64,000 nt of DNA. It comes from Nitzschia sp. DOCU1. Its lineage: Eukaryota > Bacillariophyta > Bacillariophyceae > Bacillariales > Bacillariaceae. The position numbers and the translations under genes are program-made. Every line of letters begins with the position of its first letter. Positions within the stretch are counted from its first letter, which is position 1. Below, in pieces: positions 10,119 to 20,797 of this stretch. A model generated the notes under the pieces. It was not told the origin of the DNA, searched no databases, and saw only the letters and a program-made list of their open reading frames with translations. Location of the stretch: assembly GCA_951394045.1 (NCBI GenBank), contig OX595995.1:372001-436000 (forward strand). The letters run 5' to 3'.

Positions 10119-13100
10119 ATGAACAGTAGTACTGGTGGGGGGTTTTACCAACCAGATTCTTCAACTCACGAAGATTTGAACGATTTGAGACGAAAGAATG
10201 GCCTGAAAGGAGATGGCAACAACGATGAATCTACACGCGTCTTTGAACCTCCTAGTAAGGTCTCATTTCGTCGTCAAAGCCCTTTTGGGCTGAACGAGCT
10301 CCGCTTCTCCAAGCTCGGTTTGCACGGGCGAACTAGAGAACAACGGCTGCTGAAGGTTTGTCTTGAGCAAATAATAACACAACAAGAACAAAAGCCGCCG
10401 CTAAAGCAGGTTGTCTTTGTCTCGGGGGAGTCGGGGACTGGAAAGACGGCGCTCGTATTGTCCATTAAGGCTCAAGTGATGCAAGTAGGTGGGCTGTTTG
10501 CAATGGGAAAATTTGATTTACAAAATCAGTCGGATCCTTATGCTGCGATGGCCTCAACGTGCAAGCAACTACTGCACCAAATTTTCCCTGATGATGACAA
10601 AGCATCCGATCCTGCTGCTGGTACTGCTGCTATTGCTTCTTTTGTGTCTGCAATGAATAGCAGGTCCAACGCATTCCGCAGTGATCTCATCGACCGAGTG
10701 GGGGAGAATGTTCATCTTTTGTGCGATGTCATCCCTGATCTTAAAAGGCTTGGTTTTGAAGCGAATCGTGATAAGCCCGACCGTGCTGATGATCAGGCTG
10801 AAAGTAAAAACCATAATAATGGTGGTGGAGAGTCTCTACTCGAGGCCCAGGCCAAACTTCATTACGCGATCCGACAAATGTTCCGTGCCATTTGTGCCCA
10901 CTACGGTCCGGTTGTGGTGGCACTGGATGATTTACAGTGGTCCAACGTTGCGACTATGGCATTGATACAAGATCTCTCTACAGACTTGGAGAATACACGG
11001 ATTATGTTTGTTGGGATTTATCGATCAAACGAGATCGACAATGATCACGTTCTCGCCAAGACTATTGTGGACCTGAAGAATAACGAACGCTATCAAGATG
11101 CATTTGAGTTTACAGAGATCGCAGTTGGCAACGTTAGCGAGGAGGATATCGACGGGATTATCACCGACCTTCTCTCCGTGGATAGCAATCCAAGCACTCG
11201 TGGACTTGCCAAGCTATGTCTTCGCAGCACGCAAGGGAACGTTTTTTTCACACTTGCATTTTTAAGGATGTTGCGAGAGAAAGGCCTACTTGCATACAAT
11301 CTTGGTCTCATGAAGTGGACATGGGACAATGACAAGATTGGTAATGAAATGGAAATAACGAGCAATGTCATGGAATTGACCAAGAGCAAGATGGCAGTCC
11401 TTGAGAAAACATATCAGACCATGCTTGTTCTGGCTTCGTGTCTCGGTCACCTTTTTCAGAGAAATCTATTTGAGACTCTATCCCGGGATCTTATTTTGGG
11501 TGGCGACGAGAGAGATGATGCCGTCGACACGTTTCTGGCGATTGCCATCGCTGAAGGTTATTTGGAAGCTACCTCGGGTGGTAACGGGATTGAATATCGA
11601 TGGCTTCACGATAGTTTCCAAGAAGCAGCACTTGCGCTGATGCCAGCCCAAGACCTCATCAAGTTCAAGCACGATGTCGGTCGCAGATTGCAGAGAGTCT
11701 ACAACCATGAGCAGGCCGAACGAAACATCTTCATCATCGCTGACCTACTTAATGGCTTTGCAATCACAGATCGGAGTCTTTCGGAAGCTGACAAGACGAG
11801 CTTGGTCCTTGTAAATTTGGTCGCCTCCAAGAGGGCAGCGGGGCTTTCTTCTTTTTCTGGCATGTCTAAATTTGCCAAGCTTGGAATTCAGCTGTTGCCC
11901 GACGATCACTGGAAAACGCATCGAGAGATTTCATTGGATCTATATTCCAGCGCTGCTGAAGGGGATGGGTGCCTAGGTCTAGAAGAATCGATGATGGAGT
12001 ATGGTGAGATAGTCATAAAGCAAGACCATCTATCTGTCTTTGATAAGATGCGTGTGTACAAGGCCTACCTCGGTCTCTGGGGATTGCGAGGTCACGAGCT
12101 GGCACGCGCGAAGGCAGCGGTAACTTTGTGCCTTGATATTTTGAAACAATTGGGATTTGTGGTACCCAAGTCAGACTTTCGACGAACATTAGCAATGATG
12201 TATATACTACTGAAACACAAGAAGGGTATTCCTCGAAGGACGAAAGAGGAAGTCGCCAATCTTCCCCGTCTGGCATCCCATCGGCTGCGTGAAATCGATG
12301 GAATGCTGACCGAGCTCTCTTTGTATGCTTACAAAGCCGGAGATATGAGCCTCAGTGGGCTCTGCACCGTAAGACAAGCCTCGATTACTTTGGAATATGG
12401 GTTTCATCCAAACTCGTTTCAAGGCTTTTCGCAACTGGCTCCCTTCTGCATGGTTGCATTCAATGACTTGAGGGGCACGGCTGCAATCGCAAAATATGCG
12501 CAATGGCTCCATGAACGTGCTGGTGGCCCGACGAAAGTTAATGCTTCTTTTTGCCTCATACAGGGATGCTTCTCTACGGCATGGTTTGCACCTTGGCGGG
12601 AGTGTAAAAACATTTTATTTTTAGGATACGAAAGGGGAATGGGAGCCGGCCAAATTCGAGACGCCATTTATGTAAGTTTGCCACATTTTCTGTCGGATTT
12701 TTCTTTCTGGTTTTTACTCTAACAATTGTGTCCTTTTGGATTGTCAGTGCATCATGGCATATCTCATTTGCATGTTCTACACAGGACAGGGGCTTGAGAA
12801 AATGATGGAGGACCTGGAATTGTACATTTTTCAATGTGCACTTTATTTGCAAAATGGAAACGAACTCACTTCCATTACCAAATTGCGAGATTGCATATCG
12901 GAAATCGAACTTGGAAGGCGGACTTCGAATCGCCTTGTGGGAGATCTGGATGGTCAAGACCAGTTTTGCATTGACATTTCTCATGTGTATCAAGGTTCCA
13001 TTCACTATTTCTTTGGTGATCACGAAAAGGGCGCAGCTTTGGCGGAAAAGATAGGAATTCTACTCAAGAACTTTCTGTCGCATTTGGTGATCCTTCCACA

Positions 13101-13545
13101 CCTTTATCAGCAGGCCTTTTCTCTTTTCGCAGCGGCCCATAAAAGAAGGAAGTACAAGCGCTTGGGGCTCAAGCGCCACGCCATTCTAAAAGGATGGGCG
13201 AAGGATGGCTGCATCAATGCCGTCCACTACGTTGCAATTCTAGACGCGGAGCTTGCTGTTCTCAACGGCGGTTCACAATCTAGGATAGAAGATCTCTATC
13301 AAAAAGCCATCACAATGGCAGCGCGAGGAGGTTTTGTCCACGACACAGCGGTAGCGACCGAGCGACTTGCCAATTACATGCAGCAACGAGGGGAGGCGGT
13401 AGAGGCCGGTCGTCGCTATGAGCAGGCGATTCAATATTACGACGAATGGGGTTTTACGTGGAAAGCCCACCTGCTACAAGAGGAATGCGCGGAGTTGCTC
13501 TCCGCATGGTCCTTGCATAGAAATAGTTCAAACAGGAACTTTTAG
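10119..13545 (+). CDS. Large P-loop ATPase, AAA_16 (Orc1-like/STAND) type (1116 aa, 2 exons)
   Basis: Exon 1 is 10119-12671 and exon 2 is 12748-13545. The 76-bp intron (GTAAGTTTG...TTGTCAG) joins in phase 0. ATG 10119 is chosen as the first in-frame ATG. An N-terminal segment (LNELRFSKLGLHGRTREQRLL) leads to a Walker A motif GESGTGKT (about 103-110), a GKFD segment, and Walker B VVVALDDLQW (about 264-274). After a winged-helix-like region, the C-terminal half (about 500-1116) is alpha-helical with TPR-like segments (e.g. LYQKAITMAARGG, RRYEQAIQYYDEWG). This is the architecture of the sensor or scaffold half of multidomain kinases and cyclases. No kinase, cyclase or DNA-binding module is present here. 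It is likely a signalling ATPase whose output partner is separate. Confidence is high for the ATPase, low for the role. Confidence 0.85.
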
Positions 13546-13797
13546 TAGGGTTAAGACCTACTTTTTGCCGCAAGACACCGGCTACATTAGTGATTCTGAT
13601 AAATTAGTTGTCGATAAAGCACCAGCTACTACTACTAGTAGCTATCTGGAGTATAGCGGCAAAGTACCCCATTAGAATGGACTCGACTCCATGGTTGCTA
13701 CTTGATTGGCAGGGAGTGTAGTCGGTCTAGCAAAGCCGTAGCGTCCTTGAAGCTACTGCTACATGTAAAGAGGATAAAAAGCAATTTACTACTACCT
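13546..13797. other. Short convergent intergenic spacer
   Basis: 252 bp between two converging genes, with CTACTACTAG triplets; nothing else seen. Confidence 0.5.
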
Positions 13798-15072
13798 TTA
13801 ACAATATTTTCGTTCAAAGTCTTTTGGCAACTCTTCGAGCCAAAGTTCCGACTTTGGGGCACACACAATCATTCGATAGGCATTTTGGAGAAAGTCCAAT
13901 CCCAACACGACTGCAGGAACGGCGGACGCTTCTGTTGTTTCCGGGTCGTTGTTGTTGATTTGACTTAACATGCGAGACACCAATCCCAGTCCTGGCAAGT
14001 TCCCTTTCCAAACATAGCCTTGTCCAAGCGAAATCGTGGAAGTATTGTTGGATGTTGATGTGGTTGACGCCCCTAAAACCTCAATTGAAACGGGAGATTC
14101 GAGACGATCCAGGCTCATATGACCCCCATCGGCGCCCTTGATGCCCACATTCCCCGGTATACCCTTGTGACGATGATCATGATGATGATCGTGATGATCG
14201 TCCTGAGTATTAGCAATGGGAATTCCAAGTCGTTTCGCGGCTTCATCATTGACTACCGTAATGGGAGATCCTGTATCTACCAATGCCAGCATTTCATTGC
14301 CATCGACTTGAATGGGAACCGTCAAGAGTCCACCCACCATGGTTTGTACTGGAATTCGAATCATGTTTTGCGTTTTGGCCATTTCATGGGGCAAATCGCT
14401 TCCAAAATAAAAGACCAGAGTCGGAGCATCTCCATCGGTCCCATGCCAATCAAATTCAATGCCTGCGGGAAAGGACCAGAAGAGGGGCAAACCCAAGAGT
14501 CCTACTCCGACAGGACTTGCAAATTTGAGAGCAGTCGCTGTCAACCCTCGCAAAAACGTCATGGGTGGGGGTGGAAGTCCCGCTAGTTGACAGTCGCCTA
14601 GCAAATACATGGATGGAACTTGTGCAGAGGATGCGGCTGCCTGTTTTCCTCCTGTAACGCCAATGAGCGGTATCGGCTTGTTATGTTGTTGTTGTTCTTG
14701 CTGCTGCGGCAAGGAATATTCCTTCAAGTGAAATCGATCGACTAGATCGGCTTGAATGCTATTGACATTGGCGCCGGTATCCAGTAAAAAGTCATATTCT
14801 TGGTCGGTTTTCCAGTCTGGAAAGTGGAGACCCACACAAGGATACGGCCCGATGCGCTTGAGAGGAGCCACGACACCCACTAAATAGTCGGCAATAGAGG
14901 GAGATCTCGAATCCGACGACGACGACGACGTCGTGGACGTCGAGTATAACTCGAGTACTCGATGCCCTGCTGAAGATGTGGGATGAGATACGTGCCGCAC
15001 CTGAAATGCCAGCAAGGGCAGGACCAGGCGCCACGTAAAGATCAACCCAATCACAAGATAGCGATTCATCAT
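13798..15072 (-). CDS. Two-domain retropepsin-like aspartyl protease, probably plastid-targeted (424 aa)
   Basis: Start at MM (15072-15067); the frame upstream has no ATG. Residues 1-22 form a hydrophobic leader (MMNRYLVIGLIFTWRLVLPL), directly followed by LAFQ. A Phe after Ala at the cleavage point, then a Ser/Thr-rich basic stretch, resembles the ASAF motif of diatom bipartite plastid presequences. Two catalytic DTG motifs appear: FLLDTGANVN (98-100) and LALVDTGSPI (266-268). Each is followed by the hydrophobic-hydrophobic-Gly pattern later in its half (LLGLPLF, VVLGLDF). So one chain may make the two-lobed active site that retroviral-type pepsins build from a dimer. A His/Asp-rich loop lies at 292-302. 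It is a host gene and not linked to a retrotransposon here. Substrate unknown. Confidence 0.8.
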   Translation of the reverse strand: MMNRYLVIGLIFTWRLVLPLLAFQVRHVSHPTSSAGHRVLELYSTSTTSSSSSDSRSPSIADYLVGVVAPLKRIGPYPCVGLHFPDWKTDQEYDFLLDTGANVNSIQADLVDRFHLKEYSLPQQQEQQQHNKPIPLIGVTGGKQAAASSAQVPSMYLLGDCQLAGLPPPPMTFLRGLTATALKFASPVGVGLLGLPLFWSFPAGIEFDWHGTDGDAPTLVFYFGSDLPHEMAKTQNMIRIPVQTMVGGLLTVPIQVDGNEMLALVDTGSPITVVNDEAAKRLGIPIANTQDDHHDHHHDHRHKGIPGNVGIKGADGGHMSLDRLESPVSIEVLGASTTSTSNNTSTISLGQGYVWKGNLPGLGLVSRMLSQINNNDPETTEASAVPAVVLGLDFLQNAYRMIVCAPKSELWLEELPKDFERKYC

Positions 15073-15734
15073 TGTGTAGAAGATTGATGTTGAGATAATT
15101 TGTGCGATGAAATACAAAGAGTAGTGTCAACAGTGTGGTTGATGGAAATGTTCCCTGGGGAAAAAAGAGAAGCGAAAGGCTTCGCTTCATTGTGGTGGTG
15201 TCGTCATCGAGTGTCAGCGATGAAGAATATACACCTGCATTCCTCTCTCTTGCCTCAGTTCTACAGCCATCATTTGTCAACTCTAGAGTTTGATGCTTCC
15301 TTTGCAAACTTAACTCGTAAGACCCTGTTGAATGACCATAGTGTCGATCGCACAAAAACAAGGTAGTAGTGAGCCCTTCAATAAAATGAGCGATGAGACG
15401 ACGAAGACTTCGTAGTCCAGTAAGTCGTCCAGGCGCTGCCAACAACGCAAGCAGGCCGGCTTGGGGGTTTTCTAAACGGTTTTGTAATTAGGAGCAAGGC
15501 ATCCGTTGAGGCATATATGTGAAACGAGGGAAATTGCATACCACATGCTACGGCGTCCCTTTGGATTTACCAATTTTGTAGCAGGATGATGCTCAACGTT
15601 CCGGGAGCTTTCCATCAAACCTCTTGCCTGTTTGACACGAGACAATAGTCGCCTGCAGGAGGTGCCGGGGTCTACTGATCTATTGAAGAGAGGAAAGGTC
15701 CACCTACCACGATGATGATCGATAATAAAATTGA
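15073..15734. other. Intergenic region
   Basis: No supported gene. Open frames overlap on both strands without domain signal. Probably contains the protease promoter (minus strand, above 15072). Confidence 0.4.
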
Positions 15735-16133
15735 GTGAGGAATGTCGTCGCGGCGCATTCGACACCCAAACCTTTCAAGCCGCTATGGCAGCAGCTGAAG
15801 CCGCGACGTACGTGGGATGTTGTGGACTTTGCTGCTTTCGAATGTTTCCGCCGAAATAGGACTGCGAGTATGTATTCGACAGTCCAGGCGATCCGTGACT
15901 CCTCGGTGTTTCTTATTTCACTGCCCCTGCTGAGAGCAGCAGAGCGCCGGTCAATCATGACTCACACGAAGCAACAATATTGTTACCCCTACCCGCCACA
16001 CGAAAGGAAGAACTTCAACGTTTCGCACCGTGCGTTGATGTTGAACTTTTGGGCGATCCAGCTTGGACCAAAAGGACGGAAGAACTTTGGCAACTATTAC
16101 GAGTACTACTACCAACGAGAAGATTGCGCCTAG
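15735..16133 (+). CDS. Doubtful ORF (132 codons), unknown
   Basis: The frame starts MRNVVAAHSTPKPF and ends YYQREDCA. It lacks any recognisable domain and no intron signals were needed. It converges on paralogue 1 of the tandem family, in the same relative place that a decayed deacetylase gene takes downstream of paralogue 3. It could be a gene remnant of the same kind or a chance frame. Length alone is the support. Confidence 0.2.
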   Translation: MRNVVAAHSTPKPFKPLWQQLKPRRTWDVVDFAAFECFRRNRTASMYSTVQAIRDSSVFLISLPLLRAAERRSIMTHTKQQYCYPYPPHERKNFNVSHRALMLNFWAIQLGPKGRKNFGNYYEYYYQREDCA

Positions 16134-16192
16134 TACTACGAAAAGTGAAGTTTTGTTGAAAGAAGAAATAACGGGGGTCTATTGGATGTTCT

Positions 16193-16948
16193 TTAGAAGG
16201 ATGAGTTCACGATGTCAACCTCATCTAGCAGATCGTCATAGACGAGAGCGGCAGCCTTTTGGTCTTGAAGGCCAACTCTTTGAGCCCACATCAGACTGCT
16301 AGAAGAAGCGTCTTGGTATCGAAGGGCGATAGGCTCATCATCAACAACTCCCAGCGAGAGCTGCTCGTATTGCTCATTCAGGACGGCGTCCCATGCATTT
16401 CGTCGTGATTGGGTCTTTGCCAAAGCGGCGAGTCGCGTATGAGATTCCAAGCCACGCGAACAGAACTTCTGATCCCTCAGAGTTTCACCAGCTTCGAGCT
16501 TTTCAATTTGCTTGCAGCAGGATCTAGTGATTGCGGCGTACTCGTCCCCACGGAACCAGCAAGCATCTAATTCAGCAGTGGAGTATTCGTGGCGTCCTAG
16601 GATGGTTCGTTGTTCCACGGACGCGCTGAATCGGATGTGACGAGCAATTTGGTGGCTGTGTTGGCTGCTGGTCGAGGGTGATTTGTTGTCATGCTTCAGG
16701 ACGTCACTTTGGAATGCTGTTGGGGGCTCCAGTCGGAGGACGTTGGTGGTCTCGGCATGGTCGTCTCCGAAGAATTCACTGCAACAAGAAGATTGGGAGC
16801 TAGCCTCCGTAATGGCAGTGTGATCAGAACCGTCATTTTGTGCTCCCTTCTTCATGGTATTACTACTAGCAGTGCTGGACGAAGTCATGTTCTTGTTAGC
16901 TGTCCTTTTGAGAAAGCGAGTCAGTGATCGTGTAGTGCTGACGGCCAT
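16193..16948 (-). CDS. Paralogue 1 of a tandem diatom-type family of unknown function (251 aa)
   Basis: ATG at 16948; stop TAA at 16195-16193. The N-terminus is variable and Ser-rich with a basic patch (RSLTRFLKRTAN). The conserved part begins at HIRFSASVEQRTILGRHEYS and continues through LDACWFRGDEY, ITRSCCKQIEKLEAGE, FCSRGLESHTRLAALAK, RRNAWDAVLNEQYEQ and WAQRVGLQDQKAAALVYDDLLDE. The RF-x-xV / Y-W-x-x-x-EY / RGLE / AVLxEQ skeleton is that of a widespread but uncharacterised diatom protein family. It is predicted soluble, mainly helical, with no signal peptide. Three more copies lie on the same strand within 12 kb. A TATA-like element sits about 50 bp upstream. Function unknown. Confidence 0.85.
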   Translation of the reverse strand: MAVSTTRSLTRFLKRTANKNMTSSSTASSNTMKKGAQNDGSDHTAITEASSQSSCCSEFFGDDHAETTNVLRLEPPTAFQSDVLKHDNKSPSTSSQHSHQIARHIRFSASVEQRTILGRHEYSTAELDACWFRGDEYAAITRSCCKQIEKLEAGETLRDQKFCSRGLESHTRLAALAKTQSRRNAWDAVLNEQYEQLSLGVVDDEPIALRYQDASSSSLMWAQRVGLQDQKAAALVYDDLLDEVDIVNSSF

Positions 16949-16990
16949 TGTTGTAGATTTTGTTGCTCGCTGCGGTTTTGAATCGTCGGG

Positions 16991-17010
16991 ACTTTGATTT
17001 TATGAGGGCA
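16991..17010 (-). promoter_or_regulatory. Conserved TATA-like element of paralogue 1
   Basis: On the minus strand it reads TGCCCTCATAAAATCAAAGT, about 50 bp before the ATG. The same CATAAAATCA block precedes paralogues 2, 3 and 4. Confidence 0.6.
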
Positions 17011-17806
17011 GCACTTCTAAAATAAGAGTCGAAAGATCGATGGCAGAACATCTTCGCGGCGGCTTGAGAGAGAACCTCTATGTTCTTTCGGCCTTTTTTT
17101 CGTAGGGTCCATCCGCTACAGTTTGATAGCGCGCGCCTCTTTCGGAAAAACAAATCAAGCGGCGTTGGTGCGGTTCGCAGCTGGGGTTCGCGATTTCGGG
17201 GACGAAGCGCGCGTCGGTAGCACATGCATTGCCATAAATGACGTGGTGGCCGGATTTGGGCCGGAGCGAAATACAATATTCAGCATATTGACCCTGTGCT
17301 TCACTGCGTAATTAAGGAATGGACCAGTTCCATTTACAGCAGTATCACAATACGGTAGACACCGTGCTGGCTCAAAAAGGAAAAATACCGAAGAGGGCCG
17401 AAATGTCAAAGTGGCCCGAGGTCCGAAGAAGGAACAAGAAGGTCCGATCGTGGTCCCGTCGGAGAGCAGCAGCAGCGGCACGAGCACCAGCACCAGCAAG
17501 AACAACGCCAGCTAGCTCGTAGTACTACTACCATACCATACCGGCGGTTACTCGTACTACTAGGAGCGGCTACTACCAGAGTATGATACGTTGATTTAGT
17601 TTAATAGTAGAAGAAGACGAGGAGACACACAAGAACAAGAACTACTAGTAGTAGGCTAGTAGTCGTAGTGGTACTACTAGTAGTGCTGGGCAAAGGAGCA
17701 GTGGTGGGGAAGTAGTAGTAGAGCTAATGATGGTAGTAGCAGGGACGAAAGAACATTCTGGTGCTATCATATCCTCGGTTCTTTGAGCTTACTAATAGTG
17801 GTACTA
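17011..17806. other. Spacer between paralogues 1 and 2
   Basis: Holds the 5' flank of paralogue 1 and the 3' flank of paralogue 2. 17515-17770 is strongly enriched in TACTACTAG/TAGTAGTA triplets. An open frame at 17319-17522 is low-complexity (Arg/Ala/Pro) and not credible. Confidence 0.5.
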
Positions 17807-18574
17807 CTAGAAGGAAGAGTTTACGAGGTCAACCTCATCTAGCAGATCGTCGTAGACGAGAGCGGCAGCCTTTTGGTCTTGAAGGCCAACTCGTTGAGCC
17901 CACATCAGGCTGCTAGACGAGGCGTGTTGGTATAGTTGGGCGACTGGCTCGTCATCAACAACTCCCAGCGAGAGCTGCTCGTATTGCTCATTCAGGACGG
18001 CGTCCCATGCATTTCGTCGTGATTGGATCTTTGCCAAAGCGGCGAGTCGCGTATGAGATTCCAAGCCACGTGAGCAAAACTTTTGATCCCTCAGATTTTC
18101 ACCTGCTTCGAGCTTTTTGATTTGCTTGCAGCAAGACCTGGTGATGGTTGCGTACTCGTCTCCACGGAACCAGCACGCATCTAGCTCAGCAGTAGAGTAT
18201 TCGTGGCGTCCTAGGATGGTTCGTTGTTCCACCGAAGGGCTAAATCGGATGTGGTGGTGGTGGGCACCGCGGGTCTCCTTCTTGGTGCTGCTGGTGATGA
18301 TGCAACCGTTTTGGACGATTGTTGACGGCTTAAGTCGGAGGATATCGAATGTACTACTAGAAGACGATTGGGAAGAACAAGCTTCCGTAATGGCAGTGTG
18401 GTCGTCGGACCTGTCATTTGATGTAGTAGACTCCTCCTTCTTCACCACCACGACGGTGTTAGTAGACATCATGCTGTTGCTGGTTGTCCTTTGAAGAAAT
18501 CGAGCCAATGATCGTTTAGCACTGGCGGCCGGAGCGTAGGATGGAATGGTGGTTGTCGTCGTGGTGTTGTACAT
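17807..18574 (-). CDS. Paralogue 2 of the tandem family (255 aa)
   Basis: ATG at 18574. The N-terminus MYNTTTTTTIPSYAPAASAKRSLARFLQR differs from paralogue 1 in length but keeps the basic RSLxRFLxR patch. The conserved domain begins HIRFSPSVEQRTILGRHEYS and shares nearly every residue with paralogue 1 up to the C-terminal DLLDEVDLVNSSF. Differences cluster in the Ser/Thr-rich linker (about 35-110). This N-terminal freedom against a nearly fixed C-terminal 150 residues suggests that the C-terminal domain is under purifying selection. Function unknown. Confidence 0.85.
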   Translation of the reverse strand: MYNTTTTTTIPSYAPAASAKRSLARFLQRTTSNSMMSTNTVVVVKKEESTTSNDRSDDHTAITEACSSQSSSSSTFDILRLKPSTIVQNGCIITSSTKKETRGAHHHHIRFSPSVEQRTILGRHEYSTAELDACWFRGDEYATITRSCCKQIKKLEAGENLRDQKFCSRGLESHTRLAALAKIQSRRNAWDAVLNEQYEQLSLGVVDDEPVAQLYQHASSSSLMWAQRVGLQDQKAAALVYDDLLDEVDLVNSSF

Positions 18575-18631
18575 CGTTGTTGTTCTAGTAGTAGTAGTAG
18601 GATTGCGGTCTCAAGAAATGGTCTTCTTGCT

Positions 18632-18652
18632 GATTTTGATTTTATGAGCGCA
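18632..18652 (-). promoter_or_regulatory. Conserved TATA-like element of paralogue 2
   Basis: The minus strand carries GCGCTCATAAAATCAAAAT about 60-70 bp upstream of the ATG, matching the elements at the other three paralogues. Confidence 0.6.
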
Positions 18653-18758
18653 CCGACGAGGACATTTTTCGATTGCTTGCCTCCTTAACCAAAGCTATAA
18701 GACTGAGAACCTTGTTCTTTAGGGCTTGTTTTGGTCCGTCCGTTTGAGCTATTGGTGT

Positions 18759-18857
18759 TGGTGCCTTACTAGCCGACGCCACTAAAATGTGACGTGCTAG
18801 GGATAAATTCTGGGCTACGAAAGTATCTCATGCATCCTGTTCTCATATTTGATATGT
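18759..18857. repeat. Duplicated 5'-flank module, copy upstream of paralogue 2
   Basis: Shares GTGCTAGGGAT, GGGCTACG and CATGCATCCTGTTCTCATATTTGATAT with the flanks of paralogues 3 and 4. The duplicated unit therefore includes at least 250 bp of upstream DNA. Confidence 0.65.
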
Positions 18858-20008
18858 TAGTTAGGGGACATCTAATTCAGGCGAGTGCGTACTAACGAAC
18901 ACCCCCCAATAGATTCTCCGAACTGCAGTACGTACCTGATAGCGGTCGATGAATTAAGACCTGATTGGCAAAATTTCGGACGTCGCGAAAGATGGCGTTC
19001 TTAGTTCCCCCACGATGCCGTTTTCCTCGGGTTCGCAGGTCTTCGCCCGCTACTGCATATGATGGCCGCGCTTGGCGTGAGCTGAGACATGCACTCTGGA
19101 TGTTGTGTCTAGTGTTCGTTTTTATTAATGAGAGTGCAAAGAACAATGGCGAAAGGAACAATGAGCTTCCTCCGATATTTATTAATAGAGAGGTCAACAA
19201 TGGGACAGGCCTGCAAGACTTCGTATTTCACGCTTGCCGATGCGTTTCGCTCCGATGGCGGAGGATGATCGCACACGATATGACCAATTTGACTGACCAA
19301 TCTTGCGTGTATTTTGCTTCGATAGTTTGTTCTCGTGGTATCGTCGTGCTTTTCGGCGCGCGCTGCGCGTGTCGGATGTATGATAGCAGCAAAAGATTGG
19401 CTACCGGTATGCCTCATGGTTGCCATTGTCACTCGTCTTCTGATGCGTCTCGCTTACCATCTCCACCCTTTCTAATGTTGCTCGGATAGTTGATTTGTTG
19501 TCTGCTGTGGCCATGAAACATGTCGACGTAATCACATGATTGCGTCATGAGGAAGACGTCCTCACAGATCGAAGCAGCAAGCACAGACGGCAATGTCCAA
19601 TCGTCCCCTCCAACCGTTCGATGACTCTTGGAATCGTGTGCATGATCGAGCTTGCGGAAATCTCGGGGGAGTTAGCCGATGATCGAGGTTGTACAAGACG
19701 CTTCAAGGCCGTTCAAAAGTCGGATCATTCATTGGTGCTATTCAAGGTTATTGTAAACAATCACCAGCAGGAGCTGATTCCGACCCCCGTCGTGAGCCGA
19801 CGTCAGCGATACCGCTGCGATTCTGGAAGCGGACCACAAGCAATACAGCAGTCTTTGCATCGGTGTCAGACCCGATTGATCGTATGGAGATCAAACAAAG
19901 CCGTTACATCAACGGTTCCTGAAACGTTCTTTGGAGTTGTCCTTTCACCGGCCTACGGTGGAATTCTTGGCTGCTGGGCCCTATCGAATGGCATAATTTT
20001 GTTATTTC
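18858..20008. other. Spacer with repeat remnants
   Basis: No intact gene. 18905-19230 resembles, in pieces, 21860-22250 (TTCTCCGAACTGC, CTCTGGATG, GTGTTCGTTTTT). The segment CGCGAAAGATGGCGTTCTTAGTT also has a relative at 29270. This suggests old segmental duplication around the paralogues. Confidence 0.45.
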
Positions 20009-20613
20009 AGCGTTCGTCGTTATCCAACTGTTCGTGGGCACATTGTTCTTTCCTGGGACGACGCTCCATGTCGTCGGGGGCCGTACAACTCCTGCCTCGA
20101 AGAAATTCGAGTCTGTTGAATGAATCAGATAATGTCAAGGCAACATTCATGGTCCTTGACAAATTTTGCCCAGGATCCGAAGAATATTGGATTCAATTGC
20201 TCAAAGAAGGGCATGAACTGGGCCATCGTGGAGCTTTTGATCAATCCGATGATGGGTTGACCCAATTCGAGTAGTTCCAGGAGGCAGTGGATCGTTGTTC
20301 CGAGCAGATTCGTTCGATCCAGCAACAGACGGGAGTCCCCCAAGGCGTGCGAGACTTTCGTGCCCCATGGAAATGCACAAAGCAAATGGAACGGATGATT
20401 CAGGCGCGCAACATAGTGACGGTTGTCATGTGCCCGTCCTATATGCTGAGTACTACCTTGCCTCGAGCCTCTTCTTGTGGCAAGCCAGACACGTCAGGAT
20501 CATATTGTTACATATACCCGAAGTAGGCTTTCGAAACTCTTTCATTAGTGCGCTACGGAATCTGCTTCATGGGTTGCATCTGCGTGAAGTCTCCAAGTCA
20601 ATGAGTCCACCAT
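20009..20613 (+). pseudogene. Decayed polysaccharide (chitin-type) deacetylase, NodB domain
   Basis: Fragments of a carbohydrate esterase family 4 domain follow each other in the right order but in three frames. HIVLSWDDAPCR (motif 1, DD) lies near 20039-20074. After a shift near 20110, VKATFMVLDKFCPGSEEYW and LLKEGHELGHRG follow. An in-frame TAG is at 20272-20274. DFRAPWKC (the RxP motif) lies near 20360. After another shift near 20430, IILLHIPEVGFRNSFISALRNLLHGL follows near 20490-20590. Such enzymes remove acetyl groups from chitin or related polymers. Two frameshifts and one stop make this a pseudogene. An alternative with introns is unlikely, because the breaks lack splice signals. It converges on paralogue 3. 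Confidence 0.8.
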
Positions 20614-20797
20614 GCCCCAGGAGTGATCCCCACGTGTTGGCGAAGGAGCCGAGGATCAATCAATGCCGTTCTTTGAAATTTGTGCGATCCACCGCCGAAC
20701 CGAAAGGCCGGCAGTAGAACGTCTTCGACTACTATTATGCCTAAGAAAAGCGAAGTGTTGGAAGAAGAAGAACTAGCGGATGTCTATCGGTTTTTCT

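Noticed and set aside
14119..14586. Open frame antisense to the aspartyl protease gene
   Set aside because: Shadow of the protease codons, no independent features.
17319..17522. 67-codon Arg/Ala/Pro-rich frame between paralogues 1 and 2
   Set aside because: Low-complexity triplets; no conservation at the other paralogue spacers.
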